From Candidatus Levyibacteriota bacterium (GTDB lineage Bacteria; Patescibacteriota; Microgenomatia; Levybacterales; UBA12049): DNA of 16,410 nt. This document shows positions 1-5,841 of this stretch, in pieces (the first letter of the stretch is position 1; every line of letters begins with the position of its first letter). The DNA is taken from positions 1-16,410 of the forward strand of contig PRDT01000066.1 of the NCBI GenBank assembly GCA_003173995.1, in the 5' to 3' direction. Made by a program: the position numbers and the translations under genes. Under the pieces are notes generated by a model that searched no databases, was not told the DNA's origin, and was given only the letters and a program-made list of their open reading frames with translations.

Positions 1-1997
1 TGGGTATTGGTGGTTGGAAATGATGTCCCGATGAGAGAACCAGCCAGCGGAGCCATAAATGAGCCTTGGGAAGTTGGTTGTGTTGGAGAATTACTCAGAG
101 GAGTAGTTACTGATGTTGTGAGTTGGTTGGTTCCAGAGAGACTATTTGAAGAGGAAGTGTTGGGTGTAGTACTACTTGTATTCGTTATCTGAGGCACTTG
201 GGTTGATGAAGAGCTACTCTTATTTTGTCCTGAAGAGGAAGAAGATGCAGTACTGCTACTTTGCCCTGGTCCGACAAAGTTACCGAGCCAATTACCAAAG
301 ACATTGACAACAGTGACAAGGAGCTTGCCATTTCCAACGATATTGTTATTTACAAAGTTAATAAGGTTAGCAATAATTTTTGCATCTCCTGTTGAAATCG
401 AGCTTGCACCACCAGTATTGTCATTGGTTGTGTTGCCTCCTGTATTTGCTGCAAGGGTAATTTTGTTAACAATAGTAGCAAGATTATTTTGTGTAGTTGT
501 GGTTGTGGTATTTCCTTGTGTGGTGACACTATTATTAGATGAAGAGCCATTTCCTGTGATAGCGGTCACATTGCCTTGTGCATCTGTTGTGAAGGTTGTG
601 CCAGCACTTCCTCCCATCTGAGCACCATCTGGCGCGCCTAGTATTTGTCCTATCCACTGCCCTGCTTTGTTAACAATAACCATCCACCAATTGCCGCCAT
701 TAATATTACTATTTGCGATATTGATAGTCTTTGCATCAACACTAGCACTTCCTGAATCAATTGAGGTATCCCCTCCTGTATTTCTACTGCCACTATTGTT
801 ACCTGTTGTTGCTGCATAAGAGAGATCATTGGTTATTGTCGCGCCATTTGTTTGGGTACTTGTTTGATTGGTGTTTGAGGATGAACTGGCAGTATTCGTA
901 CTATCTGATCCGTTATTCTGAATTCCTGTAGTACTTCCCCCACATTCTGTACAATTTGTAAATGCGCTATCTGGCAGAATAATATTGCCTGTGAGAGTGC
1001 CATAGATATTCACAAATCCTATTGCAACATTGCCTGCAATATTATTATTGGCAAAAGTAGTAACATTTGCATTAAGATTGGCATCTCCTGTATTGATGTT
1101 TGAATTTCCTCCAGTATTAAGACTTGCACTGTTATCACCAGAGTCTGCAGTAAGGGTAAGAGTATTACCTACTCCAGCTTCATTATTTTGAAATGTGTTA
1201 GTGGTGTTTTGAGTAGTTGTATTGGCAGTATTTGTACTACTGCTTCCATTACCTGAAATATTTGTTGAAGATCCAGTACAGTTAAAGATACAGTTTGCTG
1301 GGAAGTCTAACACTAAGTCTCCTGTTTGATTATCATTGACATTAAATTCAGAGACACTTACTCCAGTCAGGTTGGTATTCATATTTGAGACAATTGTGCC
1401 GGAAAGATTAGCATTTCCCGTCTGTAAATTTGTATTTCCAACATTTTCTGATGCAGTATTTTTGCCAGTAATTGTTGACTGATTGAGTCCATTATTAATA
1501 GAGGCACTATTTGTCTGCGTGGTTGTGGTAGTGCTTGCTGAAGTATTGGTTGCAGTATTGTTGCTACTACTTCCATTTCCTGTTATTTGTGGATCAGACG
1601 TGCTACTTTGACTTGTTGAAGATGTTGATGAAGGGGTGGAAGAATTGTTTGAAGGACTTTGCGAAGGTGTGACGGTTGGAGTGGGACTATTAGAAATACT
1701 TGTCGACTGATTATCAGTTGGTGTTGGTGTAGGAGTTGTATCAGAAGAACTGGTGGGATTACTGTTTGCAGGAGAGGATGAATTATTAGTTGTGTTAGAT
1801 GAGGAGGCTGGATCTGTGTTAGTAGAAGTATTAGTGCTGCTTGTTGGAGTTGATGGAGGTGTTGGAGCTGTTGGTGCAGTAGGTGCTGTGGGTGGAGTTG
1901 GTGCTTGTGGCGTGTCATCAGCCTGTACAGGAATTGTTCGGAAGAAAAGTGTCGTGACGAGCAAAAGGATAATTAATAATTTTTGTGTATATTTCAT
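1..1997 (-). CDS. Secreted Asn/Thr/Ser-rich tandem-repeat surface protein (3' end outside window)
   Basis: The frame is open for 665 codons from an ATG at 1997 to the window edge, with no stop, so the C-terminus is missing. Residues 1-26 form a signal peptide (MKYTQKLLIILLLV..., ending PVQA before DD). A Pro/Thr/Ser linker (residues about 28-135, with TPPTAPTAPTAPTPPSTPT at its start) precedes four repeats that start at residues 138, 247, 359 and 480, each opening with I-T/S-G-N-G-S-S-S or a variant. Each unit runs on through N-T-G-G, I-x-T-G-x-A and V-N-x-x-G-x-x-x-G motifs. After the last repeat (VFGNWLGNFVGPG) comes a Ser-rich stretch. Cysteine pairs CIFNC and CTEC sit just before repeats 2 and 3. 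The protein is paralogous to its upstream neighbour at 2101-3354. I infer an exported cell-surface or extracellular fibre/adhesin-like protein; no enzymatic motif is visible. No clear Shine-Dalgarno site precedes the ATG. Confidence 0.85.
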   Translation of the reverse strand, partial: MKYTQKLLIILLLVTTLFFRTIPVQADDTPQAPTPPTAPTAPTAPTPPSTPTSSTNTSTNTDPASSSNTTNNSSSPANSNPTSSSDTTPTPTPTDNQSTSISNSPTPTVTPSQSPSNNSSTPSSTSSTSQSSTSDPQITGNGSSSNNTATNTSASTTTTTQTNSASINNGLNQSTITGKNTASENVGNTNLQTGNANLSGTIVSNMNTNLTGVSVSEFNVNDNQTGDLVLDFPANCIFNCTGSSTNISGNGSSSTNTANTTTQNTTNTFQNNEAGVGNTLTLTADSGDNSASLNTGGNSNINTGDANLNANVTTFANNNIAGNVAIGFVNIYGTLTGNIILPDSAFTNCTECGGSTTGIQNNGSDSTNTASSSSNTNQTSTQTNGATITNDLSYAATTGNNSGSRNTGGDTSIDSGSASVDAKTINIANSNINGGNWWMVIVNKAGQWIGQILGAPDGAQMGGSAGTTFTTDAQGNVTAITGNGSSSNNSVTTQGNTTTTTTQNNLATIVNKITLAANTGGNTTNDNTGGASSISTGDAKIIANLINFVNNNIVGNGKLLVTVVNVFGNWLGNFVGPGQSSSTASSSSSGQNKSSSSSTQVPQITNTSSTTPNTSSSNSLSGTNQLTTSVTTPLSNSPTQPTSQGSFMAPLAGSLIGTSFPTTNT
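267..1586 (-). repeat. Four protein-level tandem repeats of about 110 residues
   Basis: The repeat units begin at 1586, 1259, 923 and 560 on the minus strand (spacings 109, 112 and 121 residues). Each starts with a G-N-G-S-S-S-x-N core (degenerate N-N-G-S-D-S in unit 3). It continues with a Thr/Asn-rich strand region, then N-T-G-G-x-x-x-I-x-T-G, then N-x-N-I-x-G-N and a hydrophobic V-N-x-x-G-x-x-x-G segment. DNA-level identity is low except for short stretches, so these are old protein repeats, not recent duplications. Confidence 0.8.
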
Positions 1998-2042
1998 ATT
2001 TATTCAATTTGTTTATTCATTTTTCTCTATTTTTTCTTCTGT

Positions 2043-2079
2043 GTAGGGAGTATCTTGGTTAAGTACAAGATACCCCTAC
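2043..2079 (-). terminator. Strong stem-loop between the two repeat-protein genes, no T-tract
   Basis: The arms at 2043-2057 and 2066-2079 pair over 14 bp with a single bulged A at 2049 and an 8-base loop. The structure lies 22 bases beyond the stop of the gene at 2101 and 45 bases before the start of the next gene at 1997. On the minus strand it is followed by an A-rich run, not a T-run, and on the plus strand by no T-run either. It is therefore not a classical intrinsic terminator. It could be a weak terminator, a processing or stability element for the upstream mRNA, or a leader structure for the downstream gene. Confidence 0.5.
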
Positions 2080-2100
2080 ATCAGAAATTATTGGTTCTTA

Positions 2101-3354
2101 TCACCACATGTGAGAAAGATCGAATGTGAAATTCATATTTCCCCATGGAAGATTAAGAGATCCATCTTGGCTAAAGATATTAGCGTTCGCTGCATTATGT
2201 ACAGCTGTTCCCTGCCCTGCGTTGCCGGTAAAGATACTTGGGTCAACTCCTGAAAAATCAGTATTTCCCTTCAGGTCGTTATTTCCAGTTTTTGCATTGG
2301 AATCGAGCCAGTTAGAGATATCTGCTTTATTTCCGTCTTGGAAGACAGAAAGAGAGTGATCGATATTTGCCCAGATGTTGTTATCTGATTTAGATCCATT
2401 GCCAGCAATTTTTGCTTCAACAGTCATATCACATCCACAGCCAATGTCGGCTGCGTTGAAATTAGCCATGTTGTCAACACGGGTTCGGGTAAGAGCATTT
2501 CCAGTATCAATAGAAACATTGCCATTTCTATTGTTGTTATTGCTACCCCAATTCCATGATTGACTGCCACCGGTATTATCGTTTGCACGATTGTTGCCGG
2601 TATTTGCATTGGAGTTGATGTTGTTATCAATCCATGCACTATTGTCTTGAACAACACTAGCGGAATTGTCACTGTCGAGGTGAATATTGTTGTCACTGTT
2701 AGAACCGTTTCCGGCTATTTTTGCAGTGATTCCTCCACTACTATTTCCACCATTGCCTCCAATACTTGCTTCATTTGCATTTGCAAGATTCTTGACTGTA
2801 ACATCAGTTGCTGCGCCACCTGTCGTTATAGACACGTCACCGCCAGTATTCCTGTTAGCATCATTTCTCCCGCTATTTGCGTTAGAAGTAATATCATTAC
2901 TGATTGATGCATTGTTCTTTTGGAATACAGAAGATGAATTTTGTAAATCTAATGATGCATTATTGTCAGAATTTGATCCGTTGCCGGAAATATTTACCTG
3001 ACTTGTTGTTGCACAATTACACCCACTCAAATCAGCGATGTTTTTATTAACACTTGTTGATACATCAACTGCTGATGTTGCATTTCCTGTATCTACACTC
3101 ACGTTGCCACCAGTATTGTCATTAGCAGTATTGTTGCCAGTATTACTATTTGTTGTTATATGATTGGTGACATTAGCTTGGTTACTTTGAACAATTGTAT
3201 TGTCTTGGGTACTTGTTACATGAGCAGTATTGTCTGATGAAGAGCCATTTCCTGTGATATCAATATTGGTATCAGCGAATGCAAGAGGTACAAATGCGTT
3301 AAGCAAGATAGCTCCTGTTGCAAAAGCTGTTACTATTTTTTTGTTTATTCGCAT
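2101..3354 (-). CDS. Secreted Asn-rich tandem-repeat surface protein, complete
   Basis: This 417-residue protein has a signal peptide at residues 1-27 (MRINKKIVTAFATGAILLNA..., cleavage near PLAFA|D). Four repeats start at residues 33, 122, 213 and 316, each opening I-x-G-N-G-S-x-S-D-N. They continue with V-x-Q-x-N-x-A-x-I-x-N, N-T-G-N-N-x-A-N-x-N-T-G-G and I-x-T-G-x-A motifs. Cysteine pairs CNC (112-114) and CGC (306-308) precede repeats 2 and 4. Repeat 3 carries an Asn-rich insert (WNWGSNNNNRNG). I chose the ATG at 3354 because a near-perfect AAAGGAGGTG lies just upstream and the signal peptide starts there; the 60-codon upstream extension of the open frame has no such support. The V-x-Q-x-N-x-A pattern recalls curlin-type repeats and suggests a beta-solenoid or amyloid-like fold, but this is inference. 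It is probably an abundant surface or extracellular protein. Confidence 0.85.
   Translation of the reverse strand: MRINKKIVTAFATGAILLNAFVPLAFADTNIDITGNGSSSDNTAHVTSTQDNTIVQSNQANVTNHITTNSNTGNNTANDNTGGNVSVDTGNATSAVDVSTSVNKNIADLSGCNCATTSQVNISGNGSNSDNNASLDLQNSSSVFQKNNASISNDITSNANSGRNDANRNTGGDVSITTGGAATDVTVKNLANANEASIGGNGGNSSGGITAKIAGNGSNSDNNIHLDSDNSASVVQDNSAWIDNNINSNANTGNNRANDNTGGSQSWNWGSNNNNRNGNVSIDTGNALTRTRVDNMANFNAADIGCGCDMTVEAKIAGNGSKSDNNIWANIDHSLSVFQDGNKADISNWLDSNAKTGNNDLKGNTDFSGVDPSIFTGNAGQGTAVHNAANANIFSQDGSLNLPWGNMNFTFDLSHMW
2179..3258 (-). repeat. Four protein-level repeats of about 90-100 residues, same family as the neighbouring gene
   Basis: Units begin at 3258, 2991, 2718 and 2409 on the minus strand (spacings 89, 91 and 103 residues). 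All four keep G-N-G-S-x-S-D-N; the first three keep the N-T-G-G turn and the last is degenerate (G-N-T-D-F-S-G). They are shorter than the units in the 1-1997 gene because they lack the hydrophobic V-N-x-x-G-x-x-x-G second half. Confidence 0.8.
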
Positions 3355-3360
3355 ATCTGT

Positions 3361-3370
3361 CACCTCCTTT
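3361..3370 (-). promoter_or_regulatory. Strong Shine-Dalgarno site for the repeat protein at 2101-3354
   Basis: The minus strand reads AAAGGAGGTG here, ending 6 bases before the ATG at 3354. It is close to a full anti-16S complement and by far the best ribosome binding site in the window, where most other genes have weak or no visible site. It fixes the start codon and suggests high expression. Confidence 0.85.
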
Positions 3371-3371
3371 C

Positions 3372-3399
3372 TTGTCTTATCTTGAAAAAGATGAGACAA
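3372..3399 (-). promoter_or_regulatory. 5' leader stem-loop directly upstream of the Shine-Dalgarno site
   Basis: The arms 3372-3383 and 3388-3399 form a 12-bp stem with one A-C mismatch and a four-base loop (TTTC on the minus strand). The stem ends a few bases before AAAGGAGG. The minus strand continues GAAAGGAGG, without a T-run, so it is not an intrinsic terminator of the upstream genes. Leader hairpins in this position can stabilise an mRNA or gate ribosome access; which applies here is unknown. Confidence 0.55.
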
Positions 3400-3490
3400 C
3401 GTTGGAACTTTACATGAGAAAATTAAGTCGCCCGTAATCAAGTCGTAAGACTGGGGTAATAGCCAAGGGTAAGAGTGTGTAAGAACTTGT

Positions 3491-4087
3491 CTACTTGTTA
3501 GTAAAGTCGACAGGAATTGCTGTCTTGGGGCCATTTATTTCTCCAACAGATAAGACAAATTTTTTATCAGAGATATTTACTGGAAATCCAAGTCTACTAT
3601 ATTTTGTTGAGATTGCCTGAACCATAACGGGATCATTGTGAATATCAGGTGCAAGTTGCTCATTATTCCCTTTTGTTGAAAGTCGGACATAATCTCTCGC
3701 ATTTATTTGTATTCCTTGTTGGGAAGGATTGGTAATTTTTAAATTCACTATAAAAAAGGTTCTCCCAGCTACTGCAGTAGCTTTTTCTCCTTGGAGAATA
3801 ATGTCATTTTGTTCGGCAATATCGGTAATGGTATAAGCAAGCGTTGCAACTGGCGTTCCATTACTGCCATTAACAGGAAAAGAAAATGTTTTGTTGATGG
3901 TTGTCTTTTGGGTTGATATTGGTTGGGGTGTTTGCGTTGCTGGGGGCGAGATGACAGATAATCTTCCTAAGAAAAATCCAATAACAATAATGAGAATACT
4001 GAGAGTAATAAATAACCAAAGATATTTTCTGGTCATAAAAAATGATTTGTGTGTTATTGCTGTTGTTATTCCTTCTGGTGAGTACAT
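3491..4087 (-). CDS. Single-pass membrane protein with a DUF4352-like extracytoplasmic domain
   Basis: This is a 198-residue protein from the ATG at 4087. An upstream TTG at 4111 in the same frame would overlap the preceding gene by 20 bases and is less likely; another ATG lies at 4036, just before the membrane segment. A transmembrane helix spans residues about 22-41 (YLWLFITLSILIIVIGFFLG). A short Pro/Thr/Gln linker follows, then a beta-rich domain (about 65-195). The segment GRTFFIVNLKITNPSQQGI and the later Y-V-R-L-S and P-V-D-F motifs resemble the immunoglobulin-like DUF4352 fold of extracytoplasmic lipoproteins and membrane proteins. That family assignment is by pattern only. The gene starts 4 bases after the stop of 4092-4556, so the two are probably co-transcribed. 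Molecular function is unknown. Confidence 0.75.
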   Translation of the reverse strand: MYSPEGITTAITHKSFFMTRKYLWLFITLSILIIVIGFFLGRLSVISPPATQTPQPISTQKTTINKTFSFPVNGSNGTPVATLAYTITDIAEQNDIILQGEKATAVAGRTFFIVNLKITNPSQQGIQINARDYVRLSTKGNNEQLAPDIHNDPVMVQAISTKYSRLGFPVNISDKKFVLSVGEINGPKTAIPVDFTNK

Positions 4088-4091
4088 ATTG

Positions 4092-4556
4092 TTAATTTTT
4101 AGATACTTCAATATGAGTCATTTCATCTGAAGGATTTTTACTTATAGCTATGGCAATTGTTTGATCATCTTTACTCCCAACTAATTTATTTTCAATAATA
4201 TTGTTAGTATTTGTTTGAATAACGGTTGTTGTGGTAAATGATTGTTGATGTAATTGATTCTTGTACCAGTTAGTGATAACAGCGGGTTGATCTGTTGTCT
4301 CAAGGGTAGTAGTTCCTGCAGAATTGGTAATAGTTTTGGCATTGGGATATAAAAATTCATTAATTGCTGAGGAGTTATGTGGAGATGTTTGCTGTGAAGT
4401 TGGTGAAGGTTGAGGTGATGGAACATGAGTCGGTGATGGATTTGTTGCAATTTTTTTGGTAGATTTTTGCAGAGTAAGTCCTCCAAATAGGAGTGCCCCA
4501 ATACCAAAGAGAATGATACCTAATTTCGCTAATCCAAGATGTGAAAACATGACCAT
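4092..4556 (-). CDS. Small membrane-anchored protein of unknown function
   Basis: I do not recognise a characterised family. The protein has 154 residues from the ATG at 4556; an in-frame TTG at 4580 and an ATG at 4550 are alternatives, and no site has a convincing Shine-Dalgarno sequence. A hydrophobic helix at residues about 9-29 (LAKLGIILFGIGALLFGGL) is followed by a Pro/Ser/Thr-rich linker (THVPSPQPSPTSQQTSP). A small extracytoplasmic domain follows, starting near FLYPNAK and containing W-Y-K-N-Q-L, with a predicted alpha/beta pattern ending T-H-I-E-V. It lies in tandem with 3491-4087, which has the same membrane-anchor/linker/domain layout. Both may act at the cell surface. It may be co-transcribed with the receiver gene upstream (gap 64 bases). 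Confidence 0.7.
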   Translation of the reverse strand: MVMFSHLGLAKLGIILFGIGALLFGGLTLQKSTKKIATNPSPTHVPSPQPSPTSQQTSPHNSSAINEFLYPNAKTITNSAGTTTLETTDQPAVITNWYKNQLHQQSFTTTTVIQTNTNNIIENKLVGSKDDQTIAIAISKNPSDEMTHIEVSKN

Positions 4557-4620
4557 AACAGGAGTGTAGGACCTTTGCAATAGGATTTACTTCATAAGAA
4601 AGTTAATAAATTGTAAGAAA

Positions 4621-5106
4621 TTATGGAGTACGTCTCAACGCAGGTTGTGCATATACATCAGACATAACAGGTAATAACAAATTTTGTTGAGGTGGTACAG
4701 AGTATGAAGCAGCTCTTCTTCTCCGTTCTCGTGGTGTTGGATAGTTATCATGGATGCGCTGTACCAATTCATCTATATCAAATGGTTTTGACAAGAAACT
4801 TTGTAGTGTGTTATCGAGCTGTTGAATAAATGATGCGTTAAAAGTACCCATGGGTAGGAATTTCCGTCTACTATTCCCTTTACTTGCTTTTAATTTTTGA
4901 TAAAGCTCCCAATTGGTCTCATAAGGGTATGGAATATCAACCAGTACGAGAGGGGGTCTATGCCTTTCTATAAAACGACGGAATTCTCTCTCGTCTTGTA
5001 TTTTTTTGTGTGATATATGGAATGGTGTATATCCTTCATCTTCAAGAACGATTTGCAATGTTGTAGCAATTCCCTGGTCGTCTTCGATAATACCTATCTT
5101 CTTCAT
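4621..5106 (-). CDS. Stand-alone response-regulator receiver domain protein
   Basis: This is a 161-residue CheY-like receiver. The start MKKIGIIEDD carries the acidic Mg2+ cluster (E8, D9, D10). D57 in LVLVDIPYPY is the expected phosphoacceptor, T88 is in the usual Thr/Ser position, and K107-P108-F109 is the conserved Lys-Pro pair. No DNA-binding or other output domain follows. The C-terminus instead has an Arg-rich segment (TPRERRRRAA) and a Pro/Gln/Leu tail. I prefer the ATG at 5106 because it matches the receiver family start and has an AGCAGG upstream; an in-frame ATG at 5127 adds seven residues. It is divergent from the pilus operon, so it may signal to the pilus or its control, but no histidine kinase is in the window. 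A regulatory role by protein-protein contact is inference. Confidence 0.85.
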   Translation of the reverse strand: MKKIGIIEDDQGIATTLQIVLEDEGYTPFHISHKKIQDEREFRRFIERHRPPLVLVDIPYPYETNWELYQKLKASKGNSRRKFLPMGTFNASFIQQLDNTLQSFLSKPFDIDELVQRIHDNYPTPRERRRRAASYSVPPQQNLLLPVMSDVYAQPALRRTP

Positions 5107-5209
5107 TGAAGCCTGCTGGCGTTCCATAGAGTGCAGATACTACGGTAGAAATGTGAGAATCCAATACCGAGTTTGAAAAAAATGCATAATAGAAGCCCTG
5201 AGTTAGTAC

Positions 5210-5239
5210 TTGACAAGGATGAAAAGAATATGTTTTACT
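5210..5239 (+). promoter_or_regulatory. Putative sigma70-type promoter for the pilus operon
   Basis: A perfect TTGACA at 5210-5215 is followed after 18 bases by TTTACT at 5234-5239, with an extended -10 TG at 5231-5232. Transcription would begin near 5246, giving a leader of only about 11 bases before the ATG at 5257. The site lies in the 150-base divergent gap between the receiver gene and the first pilin. Confidence 0.5.
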
Positions 5240-5256
5240 AAATTTGGTAATAGAAA

Positions 5257-5829
5257 ATGAGAAATATTTCTGCCCATCTCTCACAATTAAAAACAACGCT
5301 TCAAAAGCAGTTCCAAACTGCTGCTCAAGGTTTTACTCTTATCGAACTTTTGGTTGTTATCGGTATTTTAGGTATTCTTGCTGCATCACTTGTTGCAACT
5401 ATTGATCCATTTGAGCAATTGAAAAAAGCAGCAGATGCTAATGTCAAGAATACAACCGTTGAATTCATTACTGCATCACAAAGATATTACACCACACACA
5501 ATAATATGATGTGGGGAGATACAAATGTGAGTAATTGTAGTGGGGGTACAGCTCCTACTACAGCAGGTTTGGATAGCGCTGGATTTACTGGATGTCTTTC
5601 AGCTCTTATCAGTGATGGAGAATTAAAGCCAGGATTTACGACAGCAACCAATCTTATTAGTAATGTCATTGTGAGCGGCGGAAGTAATTCTGTTACTGCT
5701 TGCTTCTTGCCTCAATCAAAAGCAGAACAACGTGGAGCAAATACAAAGTATAATGCAAATGGCGCAACAAATGCCAACTGCCCCGCAACCAATCCTGGTG
5801 GCACATCCTGCTATTGGTGCTCACTCTAA
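5257..5829 (+). CDS. Type IV prepilin, probable major pilin
   Basis: This 190-residue protein has a 25-residue leader ending AAQG before the class III signal FTLIELLVVIGILGILAASL. The cleavage G25|F26 and mature Glu5 (E30) are intact, which is what PilD needs to cleave and N-methylate. The N-terminal helix is followed by the usual alpha-spine region (FEQLKKAADANVKNT) and a Thr/Asn/Gly-rich globular domain. That domain has several cysteines, including a closely spaced pair at the C-terminus (CYWC). It is first in the operon and has the best promoter, which fits a major pilin; it could also be an abundant minor pilin. The Shine-Dalgarno site is weak. It is followed after 12 bases by the glycosyltransferase gene. 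It would polymerise into the pilus fibre on the cell surface. Confidence 0.85.
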   Translation: MRNISAHLSQLKTTLQKQFQTAAQGFTLIELLVVIGILGILAASLVATIDPFEQLKKAADANVKNTTVEFITASQRYYTTHNNMMWGDTNVSNCSGGTAPTTAGLDSAGFTGCLSALISDGELKPGFTTATNLISNVIVSGGSNSVTACFLPQSKAEQRGANTKYNANGATNANCPATNPGGTSCYWCSL

Positions 5830-5841
5830 GGCTTTGATGTT

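Noticed and set aside
1583..1918. 111-codon minus-strand frame rich in His/Gln/Leu
   Set aside because: It is the alternate reading frame of the linker of the 1-1997 gene, which is open across the whole region in its own frame.
1..1997. CRISPR-like or DNA-level tandem repeat array
   Set aside because: The repeats are conserved in protein, not in DNA, have no uniform spacers and lie in one continuous reading frame.
1999..2019. Six-codon upstream open frame (MNKQIE) just before the 1-1997 gene
   Set aside because: There is no ribosome site or conserved signal to separate it from chance in AT-rich DNA.
1753..2046. 97-codon plus-strand open frame rich in Gly/Val/Ala
   Set aside because: It is antisense to the signal peptide and Pro/Thr/Ser linker of the minus-strand repeat protein; the low-complexity composition comes from the complementary Pro/Thr codons.
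2560..3001. Overlapping plus-strand open frames of 104-115 codons opposite the repeat protein
   Set aside because: They are shadows of the Asn/Ser/Gly-rich repeats on the other strand and have no ribosome site or recognisable motif.
3355..3534. In-frame 60-codon N-terminal extension of the repeat protein at 2101-3354
   Set aside because: It precedes a clear signal peptide and a near-perfect Shine-Dalgarno site and contains the leader hairpin, so it is untranslated leader, not coding.
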